64,000 bases of DNA from Gudongella oleilytica (GCF_004101785.1 NZ_CP035130.1:310001-374000); one strand, 5' to 3'. Shown: positions 22,748 to 32,338, numbered from the stretch's first letter. Program-made: numbers and translations. The notes: generated by a model from the letters alone, not told the origin.

Positions 22748-25507
22748 ATGAAAAAAGGATTTAGAAGATTACTGACGTTCTTATTAGTATTTTCAATGAT
22801 TGCAGGGATGGGGGTTAGTATAGCAGTTACAAATTATCAGTCAGCTAAAGATATAACGATAACTGGAAATTCAACTAACAACCACACAAGTGCAGTTTAT
22901 GCCTGGCTCGATTCATCTGGAAATATGTATGTTGCTGTTCAGTCAACACATATGATGTCTAGTACGATGATATTAGGCGGGAGTATTTCATCCTCAAATA
23001 GTGTAGAACAAGCCGAAGGAGAGTACTTGAGCTTAAATGGGACTAATGTGGCGCCTAACACAGAAGTTAGTGGTAATGTTAATAATGCTAGATGGACTAT
23101 TTATAAGTTCAATAAATCAATTTTGGAAAGTGGGACTAAATCAATTTTTGTAGAGGGTATTGGAGGTGGACATGATCTTAAAGGGCAGTCGATTCTTGTG
23201 CCTGGGCCTTGGACAGTAACCTTCATTGACTGGGATGGAACGGAACTTAAGGAACAAAAGGTAGCAGATGGAGGGGATGCAACACCACCAGCTGATCCAG
23301 AAAGAGAAGGGTATACTTTTGATAAATGGGTAGGTAACTATACAAATGTAACAAAAGATGAGATAGTTCAGGCAACCTATACAAAAGATACAGTATACTG
23401 GACAGTAACCTTCATTGACTGGGATGGAACAGAACTTAAGGAACAAAAGGTAGCAGATGGAGGGGATGCAACACCACCAGCTGATCCAGAAAGAGAAGGG
23501 TATACTTTTGATAAATGGGTAGGTAACTATACAAATGTAACAAAAGATGAGATAGTTCAGGCAACCTATACAAAAGATACAGTATACTGGACAGTAACCT
23601 TCATTGACTGGGATGGAACAGAACTTAAGGAACAAAAGGTAGCAGATGGAGGGGATGCAACACCACCAGCTGATCCAGAAAGAGAAGGGTATACTTTTGA
23701 TAAATGGGTAGGTAACTATACAAATGTAACAAAAGATGAGATAGTTCAGGCAACCTATACAAAAGATACAGTATACTGGACAGTAACCTTCATTGACTGG
23801 GATGGAACAGAACTTAAGGAACAAAAGGTAGCAGATGGAGGGGATGCAACACCACCAGCTGATCCAGAAAGAGAAGGGTATACTTTTGATAAATGGGTAG
23901 GTAACTATACAAATGTAACAAAAGATGAGATAGTTCAGGCAACCTATACAAAAGATACAGTATACTGGACAGTAACCTTCATTGACTGGGATGGAACAGA
24001 ACTTAAGGAACAAAAGGTAGCAGATGGAGGGGATGCAACACCACCAGCTGATCCAGAAAGAGAAGGGTATACTTTTGATAAATGGGTAGGTAACTATACA
24101 AATGTAACAAAAGATGAGATAGTTCAGGCAACCTATACAAAAGATACAGTATACTGGACAGTAACCTTCATTGACTGGGATGGAACAGAACTTAAGGAAC
24201 AAAAGGTAGCAGATGGAGGGGATGCAACACCACCAGCTGATCCAGAAAGAGAAGGGTATACTTTTGATAAATGGGTAGGTAACTATACAAATGTAACAAA
24301 AGATGAGATAGTTCAGGCAACCTATACAAAAGATACAGTATACTGGACAGTAACCTTCATTGACTGGGATGGAACAGAACTTAAGGAACAAAAGGTAGCA
24401 GATGGAGGGGATGCAACACCACCAGCTGATCCAGAAAGAGAAGGGTATACTTTTGATAAATGGGTAGGTAACTATACAAATGTAACAAAAGATGAGATAG
24501 TTCAGGCAACCTATACAAAAGATACAGTATACTGGACAGTAACCTTCATTGGCTGGGATGGAACAGAACTTAAGGAACAAAAGGTAGCAGATGGAGGGGA
24601 TGCAACACCACCAGCTGATCCAGAAAGAGAAGGGTATACTTTTGATAAATGGGTAGGTAACTATACAAATGTAACAAAAGATGAGATAGTTCAGGCAACC
24701 TATACAAAAGATACAGTATACTGGACAGTAACCTTCATTGACTGGGATGGAACAGAACTTAAGGAACAAAAGGTAGCAGATGGAGGGGATGCAACACCAC
24801 CAGCTGATCCAGAAAGAGAAGGGTATACTTTTGATAAATGGGTAGGTAACTATACAAATGTAACAAAAGATGAGATAGTTCAGGCAACCTATACAAAAGA
24901 TACAGTATACTGGACAGTAACCTTCATTGACTGGGATGGAACAGAACTTAAGGAACAAAAGGTAGCAGATGGAGGGGATGCAACACCACCAGCTGATCCA
25001 GAAAGAGAAGGGTATACCTTCTTAGGTTGGGATGGTAATTGGGAAAATGTAACAAAAGATGAGATAATAACTGCGGTTTACAGACCTAATACCCCTCCTG
25101 GGCCAGGACCAACTGAGGTTGAAAGGTTTACTGTAACATTTGTTGACTTTGACGGTACAGTTATAAAAACTCAAAGAGTTAACAGAGGAAACAGCGCAAC
25201 TCCTCCAGGAAACCCAACAAGAGCAGGATGGAATTTTAGAGAGTGGGATGGAAATTGGACTAATGTTAGAAGAGATGAAACAGTAGTCGCGAGATATACT
25301 GAGTTGGAAATTGAAGTTATAGAAGAGCCACCAGTTCCAGAAGCTCCTCCAGTAGTAGTGCCACCAGTTGTTGAAGTTCCGGTTGAGCCAGTACCACAAG
25401 CTCCTGTTCTTCCAAAAACAGGAACATTTGGAGCAGGCGAAGCAGCTGGTATCGGAGCACTTCTAATGGCAATCGGCCTACTGATAAGAAAGAAGAAAGA
25501 CGCATAG
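22748..25507 (+). CDS. Large LPKTG surface protein with ten InlB-type B-repeats
   Basis: A 919-residue wall-anchored protein. A signal peptide (MKKGFRRLLTFLLVFSMIAG) is followed by a unique N-terminal domain of about 130 residues, then ten 63-residue repeats of the InlB B-repeat/Listeria-Bacteroides type (WTVTFIDWDGTELKEQKV ... GYTFDKWVGNYTNVTKDEI), a last divergent repeat (FTVTFVDFDGTVIKTQRV), a Pro/Val-rich linker, and the sorting signal LPKTGTFGAGEAAGIG with a KKKDA tail. Such repeats form elongated stalks that present the N-terminal domain. I start at ATG 22748 after GAGAGGAGAGAG; an upstream ATG at 22700 is not preceded by a ribosome-binding site. Nine complete DNA repeats are nearly identical, so copy number is probably variable. 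A terminator follows. Confidence 0.92.
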   Translation: MKKGFRRLLTFLLVFSMIAGMGVSIAVTNYQSAKDITITGNSTNNHTSAVYAWLDSSGNMYVAVQSTHMMSSTMILGGSISSSNSVEQAEGEYLSLNGTNVAPNTEVSGNVNNARWTIYKFNKSILESGTKSIFVEGIGGGHDLKGQSILVPGPWTVTFIDWDGTELKEQKVADGGDATPPADPEREGYTFDKWVGNYTNVTKDEIVQATYTKDTVYWTVTFIDWDGTELKEQKVADGGDATPPADPEREGYTFDKWVGNYTNVTKDEIVQATYTKDTVYWTVTFIDWDGTELKEQKVADGGDATPPADPEREGYTFDKWVGNYTNVTKDEIVQATYTKDTVYWTVTFIDWDGTELKEQKVADGGDATPPADPEREGYTFDKWVGNYTNVTKDEIVQATYTKDTVYWTVTFIDWDGTELKEQKVADGGDATPPADPEREGYTFDKWVGNYTNVTKDEIVQATYTKDTVYWTVTFIDWDGTELKEQKVADGGDATPPADPEREGYTFDKWVGNYTNVTKDEIVQATYTKDTVYWTVTFIDWDGTELKEQKVADGGDATPPADPEREGYTFDKWVGNYTNVTKDEIVQATYTKDTVYWTVTFIGWDGTELKEQKVADGGDATPPADPEREGYTFDKWVGNYTNVTKDEIVQATYTKDTVYWTVTFIDWDGTELKEQKVADGGDATPPADPEREGYTFDKWVGNYTNVTKDEIVQATYTKDTVYWTVTFIDWDGTELKEQKVADGGDATPPADPEREGYTFLGWDGNWENVTKDEIITAVYRPNTPPGPGPTEVERFTVTFVDFDGTVIKTQRVNRGNSATPPGNPTRAGWNFREWDGNWTNVRRDETVVARYTELEIEVIEEPPVPEAPPVVVPPVVEVPVEPVPQAPVLPKTGTFGAGEAAGIGALLMAIGLLIRKKKDA
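23210..25018 (+). repeat. Tandem 189-bp repeat array, ten units
   Basis: Units start at 23210, 23399, 23588, 23777, 23966, 24155, 24344, 24533, 24722 and 24911. They are almost identical at DNA level; I see ACGG for ACAG in unit 1 and GGC for GAC in unit 8. Unit 10 diverges after 25018. The unit length of 63 codons keeps the frame. Confidence 0.95.
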
Positions 25508-25537
25508 CAGCACCAACAAATATTGAATAATCAACCC

Positions 25538-25576
25538 AAAGGGTGTAAACTGTAATAGACAGTCTACACCCTTTTT
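25538..25576 (+). terminator. Terminator after the InlB-repeat gene
   Basis: AAAGGGTGTA-A-ACTGT pairs with ACAGT-C-TACACCCTTT, followed by T residues to 25576. Intron copy 2 begins immediately downstream, as expected for class C introns, which target terminator stems. Confidence 0.85.
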
Positions 25577-26072
25577 ATGGTATGACGGGCATGCCATCTG
25601 TCTGTGGTGAAAGTCCACAAGGGGCGTAATTGCCGACGAACCCAATAGCGACTTGCAAGGTTCACATCGTGAGGTGTGGGCGAGAGGAAGCAATAGCGAA
25701 ATCGTAGCCTGACGGACAGAAACCTGATACCAAGGCTTGCATGGAGGATAAGCTGGCCATAAGCGGCGAAGTCCAAAAGGCAATCGTAACCCATGCGGGT
25801 AGATCAGGCAGGTAGACGAGGAAAGACATTCGGCTTATCCCGTGAGGTCTCATGGGCGGCCTAAACCGTAGTAACAACGAACCATGAGAAGTCAGCAGAG
25901 GTCATAGTACTTGGAAACAAGGAAGGACCGAACAATTCAAAGTCAAATGGACTTACAGATGTAAGTGCATAGGCCTGACGAGAACCAAAGTAGCGAAGAC
26001 GTAACGGAGCGAAAGGTTCACAGGAGGTAAGGCTAATATGCATGAAAGCAAAACAGGAAAAGGAGACAAATC

Positions 26073-27326
26073 ATGTCACAACTAATGGACCAGATACTAT
26101 CAAGAGAGAATATGCTGCTTGCATACAAAAAGGTAAAAGACAACAAAGGAGCAGGAGGCATAGACAACATAAGTGTAGACGGAATTGATGAATATCTGAA
26201 AGAGAACTGGGAAGATATCAAGGAACGTATCCGAAATCGAAAGTACAAACCACAACCGGTGCTGAGAGTAGAAATACCAAAGCCAAACGGAGGAGTACGA
26301 AAGCTTGGTATACCCACAGTGATGGACAGAATCATAGAGCAAGCAATAGTGCAAGCAATCACACCCATAGTAGAGCCACATTTCAGCGAATACAGCTATG
26401 GATTCAGACCGGGCAGACGAGCACAACAGGCAGTCATAAAACTATTAGAATATCTGAATGACGGATATATCTACATAGTTGATATTGACCTTGAGAAGTT
26501 CTTTGATAATGTACTACAAGATAAACTGATGACCCTTGTAGGCAAAATCATACAAGACCCAGACACAGAATCACTAATAGCTAAATATCTAAGGGCAGGT
26601 GTGATGTACAAGGGAAAGTATGAAGATACCAATAAAGGAACCCCGCAAGGAGGAAACCTCTCCCCAATACTGAGTAACATCATGCTTAATGAACTTGACA
26701 AAGAGCTTGAAGCAAGAGGACTTAATTTTGTTAGATATGCAGATGACTGTGTAATAGCAGTAGGAAGTAGTGCAGCTGCCAACAGAGTTATGAACACCAT
26801 AACAAAATGGATAGAGAGAAAACTCGGATTAAAAGTCAACGCAGAAAAGACAAGAACCACAAAACCAACAAAGCTAAAATATTTAGGGTTTGGTTTTGTG
26901 AAGATGGATGGTAAATGGGAGGCAAGGCCTCATCAGGACTCCCTAGTCAAATTCAAGAGTAAACTCAAGCAGCTCACAAAACGCTCATGGTCAATCAGCA
27001 TGGACGACAGAATCAAGAGGCTTAATTGAGTAATCAGAGGATGGATAAACTACTTTCGAATCGGTAAAATGAAGACTAATATGATACGAATAGATGAACA
27101 CTTGCGTACAAGAATTCGTATCGTGATATGGAAGCAGTGGAAAACAAGTCAGAAGAGAATGTGGGGTTTAAGAAGACTCGGTGTACCGGAATGGATGGTA
27201 AGACAGTCGGTAGGGTTCAACAACCATTACCAGGCAGTGGCTAAAACCACAGGAGTACGCAAAATTACAAAAGAAATCCTCGCAAAGCGAGGACTCATTA
27301 GTTGTCTAGATTATTATTTGAATTGA
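26073..27326 (+). pseudogene. ltrA: Group II intron maturase with nonsense mutation
   Basis: This is colinear with the intact maturase at 181 but TGG (Trp) in the RLNWVIRGW segment of domain X has become TGA at 27027-27029. The upstream part encodes 318 residues including the RT domain (YADD preserved); the downstream 27030-27326 continues in frame to the same C-terminus. The stop removes most of the maturase domain. Splicing in trans by the protein of copy 1 remains possible because the RNA ends are unchanged. Confidence 0.92.
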
Positions 27327-27327
27327 A

Positions 27328-27391
27328 CCGCCGTATGCCGAACGGCACGTACGGTGGTGTGAGAGGGGAATTAATTTTCCCCTACTCGATT
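27328..27391 (+). ncRNA. Group II intron domains V and VI, copy 2
   Basis: Identical to 1436-1499: a domain V hairpin with CCGCCGTATGCC against GGCACGTACGGTGG and CGC triad, then domain VI and the intron end CTCGATT. Confidence 0.85.
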
Positions 27392-27524
27392 TGATAAATT
27401 AGTTTATTGAGGATCTAACCCGTCATTTTGACCAGAAGGGCGGAATCTTTAGTGCTTAATTTTTTAAATTATTCACTGTTAATTGTTCATTGTTCATTTA
27501 TTATTTACTAAACGGAGGTTTTCC

Positions 27525-28646
27525 ATGAAAAAACAATTACTTTTGATCCTAATTATCCTATCGCTTCTCATCCCATCATCTGTCTTTGCAATAGACCAGA
27601 ATGACATTTCCAGTCATCCCCAGACAGATATTTACTTGTTCCTTCAAGTTTATCAGTACATCAAGGAAGCTTATCCTCTGGAAATCGAAGACAAGACCTT
27701 GGTGGAGTCAGCATTGAAGGGAATGCTTGAATCCATCGATCCATATAGTGAATACTATACTGCTGAGGAAGCTGAGATACTTTATTCTGATGTATATGGA
27801 ACTTTCTTTGGGGTTGGGCTGTATATAGAAAAATCAGGAGATTACATCAAAGTAATAGATACAATTGAGGGAGCAAATGCAAAGAGGGCTGGGGTCCTAC
27901 CCAATGACCTTATAGTTTCTATAGATGGTGAAAGCACAAAGGATATGACCTCTTCTACTGCTGCAATAAAAATAAAGGGAGAAAAGGGTACCTTCGTTAA
28001 GCTAGGTATACAAAGAGAAGGCATAACTGGGCTTCTGCAATTTGAGATTCAAAGAGACGAGGTAAAGATAAACCCAGTAAGCTTCAGAATAATAAATGAC
28101 CAAATAGGATATATCAAGCTAACTGAATTCAATAAAAATGCAGATGAGGAAATCAGTAAAGCACTCCAACAGTTTGACTCTATGTCCATACAGAAGGTGA
28201 TCCTTGATGTAAGAAACAACCCAGGGGGGCTATTGGATCAGGCTATCAAGGTTTCCAGACTATTTGTGTCACAAGGACCAGTGGTCCACATCAGAGAAAA
28301 AGGGAAAGATCTTTACACCTATTATTCAGGAACTAAAGCATCCAAATATCAGCTTGTACTCCTTGTAAATGAAAACAGCGCATCAGCCTCTGAAATTCTT
28401 ACAGGAGCAATAAAGGATAGGAAGGCAGGCATTATCGTAGGGAACAAGACCTTCGGTAAAGGCATTGTCCAATCCCTAATCCCACTTATGGATGGAGGAC
28501 TTGTTAAGCTAACCACCGCAGAATACCTTACACCAGATCAAACCAGGATCCACGGCATTGGTATCCAACCAGATATCCAAATCGCCAACACAGCCGAGGA
28601 AGATTTGCAGCTTAAAAAAGCGGTCCAACTCTTGAGCGGAAAGTAG
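27525..28646 (+). CDS. S41 family C-terminal processing protease
   Basis: A 373-residue secreted or membrane-tethered serine protease of the CtpA/CtpB type. A signal peptide (MKKQLLLILIILSLLIPSSVFA) is followed by a helical region, a PDZ domain (about 95-185; GVGLYIEKSGDYIKVIDTIEGANAKRAG, LPNDLIVSIDG) and the S41 protease domain with ILDVRNNPGGLLDQA. The catalytic Ser lies in NENSASASEI and the Lys in GNKTFGKGIVQS. These enzymes trim C-termini of exported proteins. ATG 27525 follows AACGGAGGTT; an upstream in-frame ATG at 27483 lies in heptamer-repeat DNA. It is located between the intron and a four-helix-bundle cassette. Confidence 0.93.
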   Translation: MKKQLLLILIILSLLIPSSVFAIDQNDISSHPQTDIYLFLQVYQYIKEAYPLEIEDKTLVESALKGMLESIDPYSEYYTAEEAEILYSDVYGTFFGVGLYIEKSGDYIKVIDTIEGANAKRAGVLPNDLIVSIDGESTKDMTSSTAAIKIKGEKGTFVKLGIQREGITGLLQFEIQRDEVKINPVSFRIINDQIGYIKLTEFNKNADEEISKALQQFDSMSIQKVILDVRNNPGGLLDQAIKVSRLFVSQGPVVHIREKGKDLYTYYSGTKASKYQLVLLVNENSASASEILTGAIKDRKAGIIVGNKTFGKGIVQSLIPLMDGGLVKLTTAEYLTPDQTRIHGIGIQPDIQIANTAEEDLQLKKAVQLLSGK

Positions 28647-28654
28647 GGATAATG

Positions 28655-29208
28655 AATTCACAATGCACAAATCACAAATCACAATTTAAGGAGACAAAAT
28701 GACAGCTAATGTAATAGAAGAAAAATCGTACAAATTTGCTTTAACAATTATAAAGATATTTAAAGAATTATCCTTGAATAATGAATATGTATTATCTAAA
28801 CAATTACTGAGATCGGGAACAAGTATTGGAGCCAATGTAGTTGAGGGCTTACGTGCACAAAGCAGAAAAGACTTTATATCAAAGATGAATATTGCACTCA
28901 AAGAAGCCAATGAGACTGAATACTGGATAAGGCTCTTAATAGATTCAGGATATTTAGATTCACAGAAAAACTCAGGGCTTCTCACTGACTGTAAGGAATT
29001 ATGCAAGATACTAAATTCAATTGTAAAAACTTCACGTCAAAATTTAGCGGATAATATTAACGAAGATCCTGAGAATTATATTATTGAGTTTACTTGTGAA
29101 TCGTGAATTGAGTTCTATAAACTGTAGATTATATTTTATCTGTGAATTGAGAACAGTGAGTTTAAATTATCTTTTATCTGTGATTTGTGAATTGTGAACT
29201 GTGAATTA
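28655..29208. mobile_element. Inverted-heptamer-repeat cassette 2 with four-helix-bundle gene
   Basis: The left arm (28655-28687) is AATTCACAATGCACAAATC-type. Inverse tracts lie at 29094-29113 (TGTGAATCGTGAATTG) and 29179-29208 (GTGATTTGTGAATTGTG). The only gene inside is 28699-29106, whose last codons overlap the right repeat. The plan is the same as cassette 1 but with GTGAATT instead of GTGAATA units. Confidence 0.55.
28699..29106 (+). CDS. Four-helix-bundle protein (23S rRNA IVP / S23 family), paralogue
   Basis: A 135-residue relative of the gene at 12421: LSKQLLRSGTSIGANVVEG, then DFISKMNIALKEANETEYW and a C-terminal CKELCKILNSIVKTSR. The final residues FTCES and stop (TGT GAA TCG TGA) are read from the right-hand heptamer repeat, which suggests that the repeat has replaced the original C-terminus. 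ATG 28699 follows TTAAGGAGACAAA. Family members bind RNA or partner with reverse transcriptases in other systems; here the nearest RT genes are group II introns and no variable-repeat pair was seen. The specific function is unknown. Confidence 0.87.
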   Translation: MTANVIEEKSYKFALTIIKIFKELSLNNEYVLSKQLLRSGTSIGANVVEGLRAQSRKDFISKMNIALKEANETEYWIRLLIDSGYLDSQKNSGLLTDCKELCKILNSIVKTSRQNLADNINEDPENYIIEFTCES

Positions 29209-29517
29209 GAATTGCCACACAAATGTAACACACCTGTAATGTCATTACACACTTTATTGTGGTATTATAAGCACATAAACAAATAAAAATGTGGCAACTT
29301 GTGGGCAATTCCCATTGTTACATTTTTGTTACACAGGCATCTTTGGCTTGATTTAACCAGCCCCTGATGCTATAATCAAGTGTAGAATGGTGGCAGTTAA
29401 GAGATTGATTGCCATTTTCTGCGAACAAATCAGAAGAGGTTTGGAGGAATGACCTTCTGATAAAAGCCAATATTCCTTCAGGAAACAATAATATACTTTA
29501 TAAGGAGGGTTTTATTG
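29107..29517 (+). other. Intergenic region and long 5' leader of the S-layer-like gene
   Basis: No gene is seen in this 411-bp gap. It holds the right repeats of cassette 2 (to 29208), an AT-rich stretch with the inverted pair TTGCCACA/TGTGGCAA (about 29213 and 29292), the promoter at 29348, and about 135 nt of untranslated leader with a TGGCA...TGCCA stem. Confidence 0.6.
29348..29376 (+). promoter_or_regulatory. Promoter of the S-layer-like gene
   Basis: TTGATT (29348-29353), 17-bp spacer, TATAAT (29371-29376). Confidence 0.6.
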
Positions 29518-32235
29518 ATGAAGAAAAGTTTAGCATTAGTATTAGCACTAGTCATGGTGCTGAGCAGCTTCAGCTTCGTATCAGCAGCTCCAGATTTTGC
29601 TGATGTTCAAGGGACAATTTACGAAGACGCTGTCGGCAGACTAGAATTACTAGAAGTACTGAAAGGTTATCCAGATGGAACTTTCAAGCCTAATGATCTA
29701 ATAACTAGAGCAGAATTTGCTGCTGTTGCTGTTAGAATAAGAGGTTTGGAGTCAGTTGCAGTAGCTTCTAAAGGTCTTCCATCAGGATTTTCTGATGTAC
29801 CTGCAGGACACTGGGCAGCTGGATATGTAGGAGTAGCAGCAAGCACTGGTATCGTTAAAGGTATCGGCAACGGATTGTTTGCTCCAAATGCACCTGTTAA
29901 ATATGAAGAAGCTGTAACTATGCTTGTTAGAGCTCTTGGATATGAGCCAGATGCATTAAGTAAGGGTGGTTATCCTTATGGTCATTTAATAGTGGCTAAT
30001 GAAATTGATCTTCTTGATGACGCAGATGGAGTTATGGGAATGCCAGCAGTTAGAGGACTAGTTGCTCTATTGACTGATAACGCTCTTGAAATTCCAATGA
30101 TGATTCAAGTTGGATTCGGATCAGAAGCAAAATGGGTTATTTCTGGGAAAGAAGGAACTGACAAAGAGTATCTTCTAAGCAGAATTGGCGTTGACGAAAT
30201 TGAAGGTATGGTTGACGGTAATTTCAGAGTTTCATCAAAACTTGATGCTGATGAAATTACAATTGATGGAACAGTTTATGAAGTTTCAGCAAGCGTCGAT
30301 GTAGATGCTATACTTGGACTAGAAGTAACAGCATGGGAAAAGAATGATGTAGTATTTGCTGTAGCAATCGAAACTGATGAAGCTGATATAGCATACGATG
30401 TAGTAAAAACAGCATCGACAGATGATGATGTTTATTTGACAGTTCTGGACGACGATTATGATTGGGCTAACAGAGCAGTTGTATATGTAAACAACGTAAA
30501 AGTTGATTTAGATGAAGTTGCAGCAGATGTTTATGGTAGATTCGTATTTAATGAAGATGATGAAATAACATTTGCTTATCTGTTTGACTTCGAAGATATG
30601 GGAGTTGTAACAGCTATTGACTCAACAGACATGGAATTTGCAAGTGTCATGTCAATAGGTCTTGATGATTTAGAGCTTGACGAAGCTGAAGAGATTTATG
30701 TCTTCACAAAAGAATTATCAGCTGGTAAATTAGAAGACGTTAAAGCTGGATCATCTTTATTCTTCTGGATCGATGCAGATGACAACTATTACTTCGTTGT
30801 TACAGATGAGGTAGTTGAAGGTACTCTTGAAGCAGTTAGAGTAACAGACAGCAGATTGACTGTAGAAGGCAAAACTATTTCAAAAGCAGCTGATGCGATG
30901 TACTCAGATGATGAGATGGATAGCTTTACTGCATGGACAGTATATACTGATGTAACTGGATTTGTTGACGAAGAAGTAGCGGTATATATGAACCTTGCTG
31001 GCAAAGCAATGATTCTTGTTACTGACACTGAAGCTACAAGTGACACAATGTACGGTATAGCAACTTGGTTTACAGATGCAAGAACTCCTAAACTTTCAGT
31101 TTTCACAGCTGATGGTGAAGAGGTTGATTATGCATTTGAAAGCAGAACAATGGTTACACCTTATGACAAAGTATATACGACAACAGGAGCAGGAGTTGTT
31201 ATTGCTGTTGAATTCGAACTTAACAAAGATGGTGAAATTGAGACTATAGAAGATTACGTAGCAGCTGATGCAAAGGATCTTACTAAGCTCGTTGACAAAT
31301 CGTACTTTGAGTGGAACTCTGAAAGATACTATCTGACAGATAACACAATAATATTTAAAGCACTTAACAAGGATGCTGAGCTTGACCCATCGATTATTAA
31401 AGTTGATGATATTAAAGACATGGCTATCTCAACTACAAGTGCAATAGTTGTTCGAGGAACAGGTAGAGACGCTGCTATGATCGTATTCCTTGATCCAGCT
31501 TTCAAAGCTGTTGACGAGACACAATACGGTATCGTTACAGGAGATCCTTACAGATCAGGAACAAACTATAAAGTTGAAATTGATGTAGTAGGTGAGGGCA
31601 AAGCTGTATATACTTTAGCAGCTCTTGGATCAGTTTCAAAGGGTGATTTGATAACATTTGTAATGAACAACTCTGGTAAAGCAGAAGTTACTATAGTTAA
31701 CGAGATTCCTACTACTACAACTAATGCTGCAATAAAAGTAATCCATGAAATTGCAGGAGATTATGTAACAACTACTCCAGGTGGTGTTACTGTTAAGGTT
31801 AGTGCGGACACACTTTACTATGTAACTAAGACTGATGGTAAGCTTGATACCTCAACAAGATTCTCAAGAATTGATGAAGGCGATGCAGTTATTATGCTAG
31901 TAGATGATGGAATGGTTAAAGTAATGCTTAATGTTACTCCATTTACTGGTGCTACTCCTGAAGTAACTCCTACAGTTATAAAGATGGAATATAGCGCTAC
32001 TAGTCCAGCAGCAATTAAACTTGAAGGACTAGATTCAGCTAAGACTTATTACGTTTCTGCGACAGTGGGAACTTCAGAAGAAATTCTTCCTGTAGGGACA
32101 ATAACATCAGGGAAAGCTGAGGTTTTGATTTCGGCCTATGGTTTTACGGGTGTTAAGTCTACAGTGTTCAAGTTGTACGTAGGAACAAGTGCTACTCCAG
32201 TTAAGGAAGTTGGACCTTATCTAGTTGATTTCTAA
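29518..32235 (+). CDS. SLH-domain protein, probable S-layer protein
   Basis: A 905-residue secreted, acidic protein. A signal peptide (MKKSLALVLALVMVLSSFSFVSA) is followed by SLH modules over about residues 25-185 (YPDGTFKPNDLITRAEFAAV, FSDVPAGHWAAGYVGVAASTGI, YEEAVTMLVRALGYE) that bind secondary cell-wall polymer, then about 700 residues of beta-rich sequence. It has its own promoter, a long leader and two strong terminators, as expected of an abundant S-layer protein. ATG 29518 is chosen behind AAGGAGGG. The central region gives no family I can name. It shares general layout with the SLH proteins at 48966, 58826 and 60727. Confidence 0.85.
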   Translation: MKKSLALVLALVMVLSSFSFVSAAPDFADVQGTIYEDAVGRLELLEVLKGYPDGTFKPNDLITRAEFAAVAVRIRGLESVAVASKGLPSGFSDVPAGHWAAGYVGVAASTGIVKGIGNGLFAPNAPVKYEEAVTMLVRALGYEPDALSKGGYPYGHLIVANEIDLLDDADGVMGMPAVRGLVALLTDNALEIPMMIQVGFGSEAKWVISGKEGTDKEYLLSRIGVDEIEGMVDGNFRVSSKLDADEITIDGTVYEVSASVDVDAILGLEVTAWEKNDVVFAVAIETDEADIAYDVVKTASTDDDVYLTVLDDDYDWANRAVVYVNNVKVDLDEVAADVYGRFVFNEDDEITFAYLFDFEDMGVVTAIDSTDMEFASVMSIGLDDLELDEAEEIYVFTKELSAGKLEDVKAGSSLFFWIDADDNYYFVVTDEVVEGTLEAVRVTDSRLTVEGKTISKAADAMYSDDEMDSFTAWTVYTDVTGFVDEEVAVYMNLAGKAMILVTDTEATSDTMYGIATWFTDARTPKLSVFTADGEEVDYAFESRTMVTPYDKVYTTTGAGVVIAVEFELNKDGEIETIEDYVAADAKDLTKLVDKSYFEWNSERYYLTDNTIIFKALNKDAELDPSIIKVDDIKDMAISTTSAIVVRGTGRDAAMIVFLDPAFKAVDETQYGIVTGDPYRSGTNYKVEIDVVGEGKAVYTLAALGSVSKGDLITFVMNNSGKAEVTIVNEIPTTTTNAAIKVIHEIAGDYVTTTPGGVTVKVSADTLYYVTKTDGKLDTSTRFSRIDEGDAVIMLVDDGMVKVMLNVTPFTGATPEVTPTVIKMEYSATSPAAIKLEGLDSAKTYYVSATVGTSEEILPVGTITSGKAEVLISAYGFTGVKSTVFKLYVGTSATPVKEVGPYLVDF

Positions 32236-32256
32236 TAAATTCTAGATAATATTAAT

Positions 32257-32290
32257 GTAATAAAGACCAGCTGATGCTGGTCTTTATTAC
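32257..32290 (+). terminator. Perfect-stem terminator after the S-layer-like gene
   Basis: A 15-bp perfect stem around TGAT (arm AATAAAGACCAGC with GCTGGTCTTTATT). The A/T-rich outer stem allows termination in either direction. Confidence 0.8.
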
Positions 32291-32301
32291 AGACTGAAGA
32301 C

Positions 32302-32338
32302 AAAGCTCAGCAATCAATTAAGATTGTTGAGCTTTTTT
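32302..32338 (+). terminator. Second terminator
   Basis: AAAGCTCA-CAATC pairs with GATTG-TGAGCTTTTTT around AATTAA. Confidence 0.8.

Larger units (their letters stand above)
25580..27391 (+). mobile_element. Group II intron, class C-like, copy 2 (full length)
   Basis: The 3' boundary is fixed by alignment with copy 1 (identity ends at 27391). The 5' end is placed at GTATGACGGGC just after the terminator T run; it is approximate because copy 1 is cut by the window. The 5' ribozyme part includes GTGGTGAAAGTCCAC. Domain V has the CGC triad. The total is about 1.8 kb. Insertion directly behind a Rho-independent terminator supports class C. Confidence 0.85.

Noticed and set aside
23141-24958. A 605-codon open frame on the minus strand through the InlB-repeat array
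   Set aside because: It exists only because each 189-bp unit happens to lack stops in that antisense frame and the unit is a multiple of three. The predicted protein is a Cys/Ile/Phe-rich repeat with no start context, and the plus-strand gene is clearly real.
23210-25018. CRISPR-like regular repeat array
   Set aside because: The units are 189 bp, contiguous, in frame and encode a known surface-repeat domain; there are no spacers.
27027-27029. In-frame TGA in the second maturase as a possible selenocysteine codon
   Set aside because: The intact copy has TGG (Trp) here, and Trp is expected in this maturase segment. It is a point nonsense mutation in a mobile element.
12421-29106. Diversity-generating retroelement (Avd-like four-helix-bundle proteins plus reverse transcriptases)
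   Set aside because: Both reverse transcriptases are group II maturases with domain V/VI RNA next to them, not adjacent to the four-helix-bundle genes, and I found no template/variable repeat pair.
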